Part shown: positions 16,900-25,357 of the stretch, one piece after another | Layout of the letters: every line of letters begins with the position of its first letter | How positions within the stretch are numbered: position 1 is the stretch's first letter | DNA from: Paenibacillus prosopidis | GTDB lineage: Bacteria > Bacillota > Bacilli > Paenibacillales > Paenibacillaceae | Assembly: GCF_003337375.1 (NCBI RefSeq) | Contig: NZ_QPJD01000012.1 | Coordinates: forward strand, 62,001 to 126,000 | Direction of reading: 5' to 3' | Length of the DNA stretch: 64,000 bases | The notes under the pieces: generated by a model | Databases searched by the model: none | The model's input: only the letters and a program-made list of their open reading frames with translations | Told to the model about the DNA's origin: nothing | Position numbers and translations under genes: made by a program

Positions 16900-17724
16900 C
16901 TAGTTTTGTGTGTGAGAATGCGCCCCAAAGCTAATTCCATTCCATGTCACGGAACCGCCGCTAGATGTAGCTAATGAGGTTCCGATTGGTATGCCGCCAT
17001 TCAAACTTTGCGCTCCATTAGAGCTTGTTGAAGCCCCGGCCGTAGCCTTTGTATCAACTTCGTCTTGAGTGGCGATAACTTTCCAGCCGAAACCGTCATT
17101 GAGTTCCGGAGTACCCGATACGGCACGGAAACCCTTTCCGTCTGATGCTTGTATTCGCACGTCTCCGTCATTGCCTAGAAGAATGTATGCACCGTGAGCC
17201 GTGATGTATTGTCCGGTACGAGAAGCGCCGTCAACCGACTCTGTGTCGTGCGTCATAACGGTCTGTTCTGCCCCTGTAGAATCCCTGAATATTAGAGCTT
17301 TCGCCCCTTTTGCGGGAGTTGTTCCAATCGTTATCCGCTCAACTCCATTCTCGTCATAGGCATGTAATCCCGTTGAGTTGATTACGACACGCATCCCTGA
17401 TGATGCGCTGCCTATGATCGCTCCTATGGCTTCCATGACGCCATTCTGACGGACTTTCCAAGGAGCTGTTTCCTTGTCTACCCCTCCGGCGAAAAAACGC
17501 ACAGGATCGGAACCTGTATCGTCTGTGGACATGCCTACGTCACCGTCTTTGGAAACAAGCTCCGTATTGTCTACGAACCAACCGCCAACCTCGGTTATGT
17601 TCTTGCTGCTGAGGTGTCTAAGCATATGGTTCATAGTCTTCATCATCTGGGCGACAATATCCCGCAATTCCTCTATGGATTCGTCGCCGCGTAATCCGTT
17701 GAAACTAGGCGTCTGTCCAGGCAT
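16900..17724 (-). CDS. Tail fibre / receptor-binding protein
   Basis: 274 residues with a short helical N-terminus (trimer-forming), a beta-rich body with repeated Gly/Asp/Asn motifs (GLHAYDENGVERITIG, YILLGNDGDVRIQ) and a C-terminus ending GISFGAHSHTQN. The His-x-His near the end of small repeats is a common metal-binding feature of phage fibre tips. It follows the tail-hub gene without a gap. Inference: part of the host-recognition apparatus. Confidence 0.7.
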   Translation of the reverse strand: MPGQTPSFNGLRGDESIEELRDIVAQMMKTMNHMLRHLSSKNITEVGGWFVDNTELVSKDGDVGMSTDDTGSDPVRFFAGGVDKETAPWKVRQNGVMEAIGAIIGSASSGMRVVINSTGLHAYDENGVERITIGTTPAKGAKALIFRDSTGAEQTVMTHDTESVDGASRTGQYITAHGAYILLGNDGDVRIQASDGKGFRAVSGTPELNDGFGWKVIATQDEVDTKATAGASTSSNGAQSLNGGIPIGTSLATSSGGSVTWNGISFGAHSHTQN

Positions 17725-19140
17725 CTATGTCACCGCACTTTCGATTTGATCCCATGATACTTCCCTGATCGTACATGGCCCTGTACCCTCGATCTTGATT
17801 CTCAGGTAACTGCCCCAAACTAGCTTGCTCGGCGCTATCGGGATCCGCTTGTTTGATATGTCGTTAACGCTTATACTTCCGACTTCCGTCCATCCACTGT
17901 CTGCTTCCGGAACATTTGTAATCGATACCGTTACCGTACTGCCGGAAGGCTTATCCAACGTCAACCAAACCTTAGTAAACCGCATTTTCTGACTAATGGA
18001 TTGCCCTGTCAGCGGCTTACTTTCCCACTTCCAACTAATTGCCGCACCGTTTGCTGTTGTGCCTCCGATCTTATATACACGTCCCTGCGCATCAGCCATG
18101 TATAGATCGTCGCCCATTTTCAGCATGTGTACGGCGTTGAGTCCTGTCCATACGTCCCATTGATCTTCAATTGTGTCATAGACTAGGATCGTGTCCGGCG
18201 CGGTTGTTGAAGTCATAGGGAAAGCCGCATAAAGGTAACGTCCATCAGAGCCCATTGCTACCGTGTTCTTTCCTGTCTTGTTCATGTTGTCGATGTACCA
18301 TTGAACCCGCCGCGAAAACTCTTTACGGGGCCGTACACCGCCGCTGTATTGGTAGATTCCCGTTTCATCGATGAAGTACAGAACGCCACTAAGGTTTACA
18401 ATAGCTTGGTCATTGATCGCCCCAATGTCCTCGGCAACGGTGATGAATTCAAAGTCGCTCGGGCTTGTGCCGTATAGTTCATGACTTGAATTCGGGAAAA
18501 ATACGGTCAAATGTCCGGTACCGGACTTGAGTCCGATAATGTCCTCGCCGTCGTTCGTCTCACGCGTGATGCTTCCTGGCGAACTATCATCAGGCGTGCC
18601 GACCAGCGTCCATGAATCAGCCAACGACAGGCCACTATAATGGACCATATTGCCAACGGCAGCATAAAGCCTGTTATCGTGTTGGTCAATGAACTTAGCG
18701 CCTGCAGGAGCGTTTGAAAGGTTCTGAACGGTACTGCCGTCATAACGCTGTACCGCATCCACTCCGTTGGATCCGATGAGATTCACCGCGCCTAAGTTGG
18801 CTTTGAAATTACAAAACGCCCAATTTGCAGACGTGTTAAGTCCACTCTTGAGCGTTGTCCATGTGCTTCCGTCCCATTTTCTCCATGTGCCGTCATTGAA
18901 TACAGCGTGTAACTCCGTGTTTTTCCATGCGGCCAATCCTAGTACCCGCGTTCCGATTGTTGATCCAAGTTGCGTATACCCCGGCTTAACCGTGAGTGCA
19001 GGCGTTTTGGATGATGTTAGGTTGATTGGGTTAGGTGAGAACACGTCATTGATGGAGTAAGGATCAAGTTTGTTCACGCCCCGGAATTCCCGCAAGGTAA
19101 GGGACGGTAGTTTCTTTCTGGTTGAAGGCCAGTAGTTCAA
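17725..19140 (-). CDS. Tail hub / nozzle-like protein with beta-propeller repeats
   Basis: About 471 residues of repeated four-stranded beta units (e.g. VLGLAAWKNTELHAVFNDGTW, RLYAAVGNMVHYSG, GVLYFIDETGIYQYSG, RYLYAAFPM, DLYMADAQGRVYKIGG), as in the propeller-like tail hubs of short-tailed phages. The TTG at 19140 has AAGGAG six bases upstream and is preferred over the ATG at 19206, which has no site. It lies between the cargo O-antigen-ligase-like gene and the fibre gene. Confidence 0.65.
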   Translation of the reverse strand: MNYWPSTRKKLPSLTLREFRGVNKLDPYSINDVFSPNPINLTSSKTPALTVKPGYTQLGSTIGTRVLGLAAWKNTELHAVFNDGTWRKWDGSTWTTLKSGLNTSANWAFCNFKANLGAVNLIGSNGVDAVQRYDGSTVQNLSNAPAGAKFIDQHDNRLYAAVGNMVHYSGLSLADSWTLVGTPDDSSPGSITRETNDGEDIIGLKSGTGHLTVFFPNSSHELYGTSPSDFEFITVAEDIGAINDQAIVNLSGVLYFIDETGIYQYSGGVRPRKEFSRRVQWYIDNMNKTGKNTVAMGSDGRYLYAAFPMTSTTAPDTILVYDTIEDQWDVWTGLNAVHMLKMGDDLYMADAQGRVYKIGGTTANGAAISWKWESKPLTGQSISQKMRFTKVWLTLDKPSGSTVTVSITNVPEADSGWTEVGSISVNDISNKRIPIAPSKLVWGSYLRIKIEGTGPCTIREVSWDQIESAVT

Positions 19141-19187
19141 ATGTATCTCCTTCTTTCGTACTCTTTCATCTTGATCATGTGACGCAA

Positions 19188-19220
19188 AAAAGACCGAGTC
19201 TGCCAAGAACCTGGTCTTTT
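19188..19220 (-). terminator. Hairpin upstream of the tail-hub gene
   Basis: AAAAGACC ... GGTCTTTT inverted repeat with a loop of about 17 nt and a T-run on the minus strand. It is a second stop signal between the cargo gene and the tail-hub gene. Confidence 0.5.
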
Positions 19221-19301
19221 GTGTATTCGTTTCATTATTCGGTGATAGTGATATGAGAGAAAGTTCATGATATCGCCCCCTCTATGCCTTCATTACAATG
19301 G

Positions 19302-19335
19302 AAATAAAAAAGAAGATCCTCAATTAGCGACCTTC
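19302..19335 (-). terminator. Terminator of the O-antigen-ligase-like gene
   Basis: GAAGGTC / GATCTTC stem (one wobble) overlapping the stop codon, followed on the minus strand by TTTTTTATTT. Confidence 0.6.
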
Positions 19336-20624
19336 TCCGAATAGACTTTCAATAAAGCAAATGTTGCCCATAAATGCATACTATACAGTCCGTTATCAGT
19401 AAAGTATTGAATCAACATTGTCAGAGATGCGATTAACAAACACGAAACGAGAATCCTTTGTTCTCCGGTTGTATGCTTAATCCTCCGAATCGCTTGGAAA
19501 AAGATAAAACCTACAGCCGTTCCGAAGAATAGCATTCCAACAATTCCAAGCTCGGCTAGTACAGTTAGGAATGTGTTGTGAACCTCTTTGTTACGCTCAA
19601 ATGTAAGATAGGTTATTTCATAAACGGCGTGAAGAGGAAACGTATTTAGACCGGACCCAACTATCGGATGCTCTAAAAACATTTTTGTTGCTACATCCCA
19701 TAGTAAGATACGTTCGGTAGTTCTTCCGTCAATAAAACCTTGGTATTTGTTTAAATTAAAAATGCCCGGATCTGCTATATACGCAATGGATGTGATAACA
19801 AAAAGAATCGCTCCGAGTCCAAGTGACACTCTTCTCATTGTCTTACTTACTATCAGCGCGTAAATGATGACACTAAGTACTAGTGATATGATTGCACCTG
19901 TTGAAAAGGTTAACACTAAGGCGGAACTGCATATCAATAAAGGCAAAATGTATTTTTTCCCATACACCTTAATTGCATACATGGAAACTGCTATCGGTAG
20001 CAACAAGAAGTTAGAAAACTGGTTTGGTACAGAAAATGAATTAACTTTCGGTCTAGGGTCCCACACATAGTAATGAATCCCTGTATCTATGCCCATATAA
20101 AAACCGATGTATTGATAAATCCCGTACAAGGAAGAGATCACACCCGACCAAATGATTACCTTCAATATGGTTTCTTTCTTGCTGATCCTGGCAATATCTC
20201 GAATGACAATATACATTCCGATTAACAATATAACAGCAAATAGTAGTGTGACACTGCGATTTATATCAATGGAATTAAATAATGACATCAGAATTGGTAC
20301 AACTAGCATCACAGGAACCATTTGATTTGATAGTTGTTTAGTCATAAACAAATATAACAACCCGATAAACAAAAAGATTTGAGACATTTTCAGACTGAAT
20401 AGACCTACATCAAATACCAGTACATTTTGAAATGGCAGGAAAAACAATATGCCTATTATAGATATCTTACCTGCATCTTTTGTTAATTTTGGAACAACCA
20501 TCATTAGAATAATGACGGGAATGATGTACAGAGATTTTACCCCTATGGCACTTACTGATGCTCCGACAAAAATAGAGAGTGCGACGAAGATAATTACCAT
20601 GGGGATCTTATTATTAATTAACAT
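19320..20624 (-). CDS. Prophage-encoded O-antigen ligase/polymerase-like membrane protein (Wzy_C family)
   Basis: 434 residues with about ten to eleven hydrophobic helices. The large outer loop carries the Wzy_C/WaaL pattern: RILLWDVATKMFLEHPIVGSG, then a NKEVHNTFLTVLAELGIVG segment. Family members join or polymerise undecaprenyl-linked glycans at the outer membrane face. In a Gram-positive host the acceptor would be a wall or S-layer polysaccharide. The gene sits inside the tail module but has its own putative promoter and terminators, and is rich in A and T. Inference: lysogenic conversion of the cell surface, possibly blocking the receptor of this or related phages. Structural proteins of this length have no such membrane pattern, so a virion role is unlikely. 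Confidence 0.8.
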   Translation of the reverse strand: MLINNKIPMVIIFVALSIFVGASVSAIGVKSLYIIPVIILMMVVPKLTKDAGKISIIGILFFLPFQNVLVFDVGLFSLKMSQIFLFIGLLYLFMTKQLSNQMVPVMLVVPILMSLFNSIDINRSVTLLFAVILLIGMYIVIRDIARISKKETILKVIIWSGVISSLYGIYQYIGFYMGIDTGIHYYVWDPRPKVNSFSVPNQFSNFLLLPIAVSMYAIKVYGKKYILPLLICSSALVLTFSTGAIISLVLSVIIYALIVSKTMRRVSLGLGAILFVITSIAYIADPGIFNLNKYQGFIDGRTTERILLWDVATKMFLEHPIVGSGLNTFPLHAVYEITYLTFERNKEVHNTFLTVLAELGIVGMLFFGTAVGFIFFQAIRRIKHTTGEQRILVSCLLIASLTMLIQYFTDNGLYSMHLWATFALLKVYSEKVAN

Positions 20625-20654
20625 TTATAGACCCCTAACCTAATTTTTACCTCA

Positions 20655-20683
20655 ATCATACTCTATTATTTTGTGTCTGGAAA
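20655..20683 (-). promoter_or_regulatory. Putative promoter of the O-antigen-ligase-like gene
   Basis: On the minus strand TTTCCA, 17 bp, TATGAT, starting 4 bp after the tailspike stop codon and about 30 bp upstream of the ATG at 20624. Confidence 0.4.
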
Positions 20684-20686
20684 GGA

Positions 20687-22303
20687 TTACGCTCTAAAAA
20701 GAAACCACTCGTAAGTAATAGAAGTTCCTGCACCCGGTGCCGATTGAAGGTTAACTGTGAATCCTGTCGTTGCCTTGCCGCTTGGCGCAACAGGAACATA
20801 AGCGCCACTTGCCGGGGCTCCTGATACACTACGAACGGTGAGCATGATGCGAAAGCTCGTATCCGGCTCTGCGTTAGTAAACGTAACAGCCTGACTTGTG
20901 TTTGCATCGGAAACCGTTACGCTTCCCCCTAAGTTGTTTGCGTTGGAGTCTGTCCCTGAAATACCGCGAACATTTTGAAAAAAGTTAGAGAATATCGCTC
21001 TCGGAAACCTCGTCGTAACAGACCTAAATACGTTTGTGTATGCGTAGTTCGAATCACTTCCAGAGCTTGCAGACTCTATTCCTGTAGTTGTATTCGCTAT
21101 TGTGTTACCTGTTGCGTTATTGCCGATTGCAGATGATTCGAAGTATATTCCTCTTGAATTGGCTATGCTGTTTCCATCGATTGTATTCCCAGAGATTGTA
21201 TTGTTTAGTGCCGCTGTAACCTGAACGCCCATTTTATTGGGGATAGTTGCATTATTTTCAGTCAACCTTATTGTGTTTCCTGTGACAGTATTTTTTATAG
21301 ATGCAATATTTTCAATCCACACACCAACATCGGATTTAAACAGGTTTCCAGTAACCACGCAATTCACGGCTGATAGCAAATGGCATCCTGCCGTATACCC
21401 TTCGAGTATATTACCAGTTACCGTTACTTCGTCGCCGCCATTTATATCGATTCCCCATCCGCCATAATATCCCGTTACGTTCTTTACCGATATATTCCCT
21501 GAAAACACATGGCGTTTTCCGTTGTTACTGATGCCTGCAAATGCATCGTTTATATTGAAATGGATTCCGTTTTTAATAATTACGTCAGTTGAAGGTATTG
21601 CACTACCTGAATTGTAAAAGTTTGTTAAGCAATACACTTGTGTTCCGGCTGTTAATTTATTTGTATCTTTCGTTGCGTTCCAATTCGTTACAAGGTTTGT
21701 TGAATCTACGTCTGCATATACTCCTACTTGTTGACCGAAAGTATAGCAGTTCTCAACTAATACATCTGAATGACCATCATGCACATAAACATGACTGTTT
21801 AAGAATTTTTCGAATCCAACTCTCGTTACCATGAACCCTTTACCTATAGCCGCACCTTGAGTACCAATCCCTATTTTGTTATATCCAATGAAATCAGCGC
21901 CGCCGGATTGTTTTACGTAATCCGAACCAGAGATGCGACAATCTTCAATAGCTGCATTATCTTTTAAGTATACAAATATGTGATTGCCGGATTTCCCTCC
22001 CGTTCCCGAAACGAAACGAGTTGAATATCCAGAACCACGAAGTACTACGTTTGGCTTCACGTTTATAAAGTTATCTGCGCTAATAAAGTATGTCCCAGGA
22101 GGTGCGTAAACAACTCCTCCACCTGCAGCAGTACAAGCATCAATCGCAGCTTGTATTGCAACTTGGTCGGCCGTTACCCCGTCGCCTTTAGCGCCATATG
22201 CCTTAACGTTGTAGAGGATACTACCCCATATATTCTTAACATTAGCTGCCGCCGCAAACTGTTTTGCAATCTGTTCCGATGCCTGTGTCACCTGCTGGCC
22301 CAC
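20687..22303 (-). CDS. Tailspike with pectate-lyase-type beta-helix
   Basis: 538 residues. After a short helical head-binding region comes the YNVKAYGAKGDGVTAD motif that begins Pectate_lyase_3/GH28-like right-handed beta-helices. Many short turns with the pattern VTGN(x)I follow (residues about 270-420), then a beta-sandwich C-terminal domain (about 450-538). Such spikes bind and often cleave surface polysaccharide of the host. Catalytic residues cannot be fixed by eye. It overlaps the head-tail adaptor gene by 16 nt. Confidence 0.85.
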   Translation of the reverse strand: MGQQVTQASEQIAKQFAAAANVKNIWGSILYNVKAYGAKGDGVTADQVAIQAAIDACTAAGGGVVYAPPGTYFISADNFINVKPNVVLRGSGYSTRFVSGTGGKSGNHIFVYLKDNAAIEDCRISGSDYVKQSGGADFIGYNKIGIGTQGAAIGKGFMVTRVGFEKFLNSHVYVHDGHSDVLVENCYTFGQQVGVYADVDSTNLVTNWNATKDTNKLTAGTQVYCLTNFYNSGSAIPSTDVIIKNGIHFNINDAFAGISNNGKRHVFSGNISVKNVTGYYGGWGIDINGGDEVTVTGNILEGYTAGCHLLSAVNCVVTGNLFKSDVGVWIENIASIKNTVTGNTIRLTENNATIPNKMGVQVTAALNNTISGNTIDGNSIANSRGIYFESSAIGNNATGNTIANTTTGIESASSGSDSNYAYTNVFRSVTTRFPRAIFSNFFQNVRGISGTDSNANNLGGSVTVSDANTSQAVTFTNAEPDTSFRIMLTVRSVSGAPASGAYVPVAPSGKATTGFTVNLQSAPGAGTSITYEWFLFRA

Positions 22304-22887
22304 CGCCTTCCTACTCCGTATACGTCCTGTACGCGCGTCTGCCGCGCCCTCTTTGACCGTCTGTATTCCGTCTCGATTGTGTTGCTATCTGCCGTAAAGT
22401 TCTGAACCATATCACCGTCTTGCGCAATCTCGGCAATCTGACGGCATACACGATAAACAATGATCATATGCCAATCTGCATCAAAGTCAGGGGAGGCGCT
22501 TAGATTGCTTTCTGTTAGCGTCGCCGGGTCTTTATAGTGAAACACCGTCAGACCAGCTGTAATGCTCGTTGTAGGCGTTGGATAAAGCCCTATGGTGTTA
22601 TCGTCCTCGATGTAATAGTAATAGCTCTGAGAGGAAAGGTTGATGTCCTGGTAAGGGTATTCCTTGCCGTTGACCACCACATCGAGTGTGGTTTGGCTTG
22701 GCGACGAATAATCAACCGGATAAAAGGGATTGTCTGCTATGATGTCGTACACGTCTGCGGTGACCGGCTTATATATCGTGCGGAATAGCCGCCGTTGAAC
22801 GTCGTTGATCATGCTGATTACCTGCGCATTTGTCAGTGCATGCGGGTACTTAAGCGCGATCATGTCCAGTATTTCTTGTAGTGTCAT
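22288..22887 (-). CDS. Head-to-tail adaptor protein
   Basis: 199 residues beginning MTLQEILDMIALKYPHALTNAQVISMINDVQRRLFR, a helical start typical of connector/adaptor proteins that close the portal ring. It is followed by a beta-rich middle and a helical C-terminus ending in a basic tail. Its place between capsid genes and tailspike supports the role. Family name not certain. Confidence 0.65.
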   Translation of the reverse strand: MTLQEILDMIALKYPHALTNAQVISMINDVQRRLFRTIYKPVTADVYDIIADNPFYPVDYSSPSQTTLDVVVNGKEYPYQDINLSSQSYYYYIEDDNTIGLYPTPTTSITAGLTVFHYKDPATLTESNLSASPDFDADWHMIIVYRVCRQIAEIAQDGDMVQNFTADSNTIETEYRRSKRARQTRVQDVYGVGRRWASR

Positions 22888-22893
22888 TGGTTA

Positions 22894-23082
22894 TCACCCC
22901 TTGGGATGTTTAGATCGGTAATGGGTCATTAGCTGGCCCTTGCTATCCGTCATGAAATCGCAATGCTTGCAGGAGAATTCCTCGCCCGCAATCTCAGTCA
23001 TGCCTCCGCGAATCATAGCAGACGCTTGAATATCGTCGATAGCCGTTAATGTGTTTCCGTTTTCTGCTTTGAATGTTCTCAT
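22894..23082 (-). CDS. Small protein with a C2H2-like zinc finger
   Basis: 62 residues. The C-terminal half reads FSCKHCDF - 10 residues - MTHYRSKHPKG, which is Cys-x2-Cys-x12-His-x4-His, a near-classical C2H2 finger. The ATG at 23082 has AAGGAGGG upstream. It lies between the capsid-proximal gene and the adaptor. DNA or protein binding is possible; its place suggests a virion-assembly or packaged role. Confidence 0.6.
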   Translation of the reverse strand: MRTFKAENGNTLTAIDDIQASAMIRGGMTEIAGEEFSCKHCDFMTDSKGQLMTHYRSKHPKG

Positions 23083-23095
23083 GATGCGCCCTCCT

Positions 23096-23524
23096 TTAAC
23101 CTTTACCGGCAATCGTTGCAGTGATCGTTGCTGCAGCAGACGAAGAAAGTCTTACATGCCGTGCTCCTAGATTGGGCACAGATATATAAAAGTGTCCTGC
23201 ACCTGCTAATACCGCTTTTAGAAATGAGTTATACCAGTTAACCCCATTTTGTGAAACCTCGACGCTAATATCTGTCGCAGCGTCCACACTGCCAAACGCT
23301 GTCACGTTGGCGGTAAACTGACAATCTATTCCCGGTGATGTTCCGTTGGCCAATACCGCCGCCGCATTCCACGCATTCCCATGTGCGCCGACAACTGGAA
23401 CACTTGCTAGATCTACGTCACCGATATTGTTCGTTCCTGCTGGAAGTGCTGGAAGACTTGTTACGTCAACCGAACCTATTTGACTTGTGCCGGCCTTTAT
23501 CTCTAATTCGCCATATACATACAT
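23096..23524 (-). CDS. Beta-rich capsid-associated protein (decoration or head-fibre candidate)
   Basis: 142 residues with repeated small-residue motifs (GSVDVTSLP, GDVDLASVP) and a C-terminal beta-sandwich-like half (SVEVSQNGVNWYN, HVRLSSSAAATITATIAG). It lies just downstream of the capsid gene, the usual place for decoration proteins. No specific family is recognised. Confidence 0.55.
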   Translation of the reverse strand: MYVYGELEIKAGTSQIGSVDVTSLPALPAGTNNIGDVDLASVPVVGAHGNAWNAAAVLANGTSPGIDCQFTANVTAFGSVDAATDISVEVSQNGVNWYNSFLKAVLAGAGHFYISVPNLGARHVRLSSSAAATITATIAGKG

Positions 23525-23543
23525 CTAATTCACTCCTCCTTAA

Positions 23544-23577
23544 TAAAAAAAGGGCAGAGCGTTTATACACCCTGCCC
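23544..23577 (-). terminator. Strong terminator after the major capsid gene
   Basis: GGGCAG / CTGCCC stem with a 14-nt loop followed by seven T residues on the minus strand, starting a few bases after the capsid stop codon. Partial read-through would give capsid mRNA in excess over downstream tail genes. Confidence 0.8.
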
Positions 23578-23583
23578 CGTTAA

Positions 23584-24411
23584 TTATGCGTTCTTGTGTA
23601 CGTACAGACCCTTCGTCTTTTGCGATTGAGCGAATGCATCGTAAATGACGCGGCCCTCTACCAATTGGCCATTAATGCCTGGAGGATTCGTGTGAATCTT
23701 AAGCTCACGCAGCTGCTCCGGTGCTGTAATAACTGAACGATGCGCCGCGATAAACTCCGTGTTAGCTGGCAGGTACGATGTCGGAACCATGACAATTTTA
23801 ATTCCGTCTACCTCGCCCACTTGACCACGGATCAACATGTTCTGAGCAATCTCAGACGCTTTGATGAAGCTGTTGTCTAGCTTTAGGAAGTTATAGTACG
23901 ACGGCTTAACAAAGGCGATACGGCCACCCTGCGGAACCTTGTTGTCACCGAAATACTCGGTAGCTTCAAGCAGGCTGGAATACGCATTCGAAGCCGTGAT
24001 TACAGCTAATGCCGTGCCGCCGGCTGTAGTTGCCTGGGTAGCCATGACACTGAGGCGGTAAATGTCGATTTCAGGCAAAACCACTTCATCAATCTGCCGG
24101 GACAACGCTTTGTTTGCATTACGCGCGCCTGCAGATTGAAGTTCATTGCCTTTATCCACTGTGAAGGAGAAGGAACGGTCTTTCGCCAGTGTCATTTCTT
24201 GTACAGTGTCTTGCAGCTCCGTAGGCACGCCGTAACGGTTCGTGCCCGTTCTTGCGTAATCGTTCATCGCTACAGTCGGGAAGGAGTATACCTTAACCGT
24301 CTGTACGCCGACCCAATCATAATCTTTATTTACTGCCGATTCCGTCAGCGACATAAGTTTAAATCGTTCGTCTACCTTGCTTGAATATTTCGCAGCTAAA
24401 TTTACAGCCAT
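23584..24411 (-). CDS. Major capsid protein
   Basis: 275 residues, following the scaffold gene. Composition and order (N-terminal helix MAVNLAAKYSSKVDERF, an extended loop with FSFTVDKGNE, a long spine-helix region, then a P-domain-like GRIAFVKPSYYNFLKL) match HK97-fold capsid proteins of the short group. Position between scaffold and decoration-like gene, and the strong terminator behind it, fit the most abundant virion protein. Confidence 0.85.
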   Translation of the reverse strand: MAVNLAAKYSSKVDERFKLMSLTESAVNKDYDWVGVQTVKVYSFPTVAMNDYARTGTNRYGVPTELQDTVQEMTLAKDRSFSFTVDKGNELQSAGARNANKALSRQIDEVVLPEIDIYRLSVMATQATTAGGTALAVITASNAYSSLLEATEYFGDNKVPQGGRIAFVKPSYYNFLKLDNSFIKASEIAQNMLIRGQVGEVDGIKIVMVPTSYLPANTEFIAAHRSVITAPEQLRELKIHTNPPGINGQLVEGRVIYDAFAQSQKTKGLYVHKNA

Positions 24412-24436
24412 TTTTTACCACTCCCGTGTGTTATTT

Positions 24437-25288
24437 TTATTCATCGAACAGTCCATCAAAGAGTGCATCTTTCTTCGGACTCTTACCGTTTCCATTCTTG
24501 CCAACGCCCTTTACCGGTGCTTTCTGCTTGACTTTCTCTTTGTGCTCTTGCTTCTTTTCCTGCTTCTCCGCTTGCTTCTTTTGCTCGGTTTTCGCTTGCT
24601 CTTTCTGTTCAATCAGATGCTCCATGTATGCGATCTTAAGCGGCGTACCGCTTTGTACAGCCTTAACTACATCGGCAGGAAGAGTGTCGCTTTCTCCGAA
24701 CTCTCGCCCGTTAACCTTGGTGTAATAGGTCAAGAATTCTTGCAAGTCCTTCTCGTCCTGCGTCTGCTCCGGCTCCGGCGTGTTCTTATTTCGGCGCGTC
24801 TCGACAACTTCCTTGGCTACATCTTCCGGAACGCCAGCATCAAGCAGTTCCTCCAGCTGGTTCTTGTACTGCTGATCGTCATGCCACCGTATATACTGCT
24901 CAACGGTCATGTTCTGCTCGTTAGCCAGCCGACCGATAAACGTCAGGCGCGGATCGTTCTTGTAATCGTTGACCTGCTGCTTTACGCGCTCATAGTCCTT
25001 GCCCTTCTGAACAAGAGAAACAAGTTCTTCCTCGCTGTACTCGGCCTCTACCTCTTGATGATTCTCCTTGGTTTTCAGGCGGTAGGTTTTCGGTGTGGTA
25101 TCCTCTTCCTCTTCGCTTTCTTCCTCGTCATCATCGTCGGTATCGTTTTCCTTGGCATCTTCTTCGCCGTCGGTTTCTTCCGTTTCGTCTTCCTCTTCTT
25201 CGCCCTCCGATTCATTGTCGTTGGTATCTTCAATTTCCTCGTTAGGGAAGTCATTTTCCTCAAAAATGTTAATTACGTCTTCGTCCAC
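24437..25288 (-). CDS. Capsid scaffolding protein
   Basis: 283 residues with an extremely acidic N-terminal third (runs of E and D), a helical middle, and a Lys/Gln-rich C-terminal coiled region ending in a basic patch. This polarity is typical of scaffold proteins, which bind the capsid through the basic C-terminus. The start is a GTG with GGAGG upstream. It lies between portal and capsid genes. A continuous antisense frame here is an artefact of the composition. Confidence 0.8.
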   Translation of the reverse strand: MDEDVINIFEENDFPNEEIEDTNDNESEGEEEEDETEETDGEEDAKENDTDDDDEEESEEEEDTTPKTYRLKTKENHQEVEAEYSEEELVSLVQKGKDYERVKQQVNDYKNDPRLTFIGRLANEQNMTVEQYIRWHDDQQYKNQLEELLDAGVPEDVAKEVVETRRNKNTPEPEQTQDEKDLQEFLTYYTKVNGREFGESDTLPADVVKAVQSGTPLKIAYMEHLIEQKEQAKTEQKKQAEKQEKKQEHKEKVKQKAPVKGVGKNGNGKSPKKDALFDGLFDE

Positions 25289-25357
25289 GCTTATTCCTCC
25301 GTCCCATGGTGAGGGATTGTTGTGCCTAGTTTTACGTCATACGACATGACGGTTTCT

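Noticed and set aside
24377..25312. 311-codon frame on the plus strand over the scaffold gene
   Set aside because: It is the complement of Glu/Lys-rich codons, giving a Leu/Phe-rich pseudo-membrane protein; the scaffold frame has proper start, ribosome site and neighbours.
25095..25349. Poly-Ser frame on the plus strand
   Set aside because: It mirrors the acidic run of the scaffold gene; the Ser repeats come from GAA/GAG-rich DNA read in reverse.
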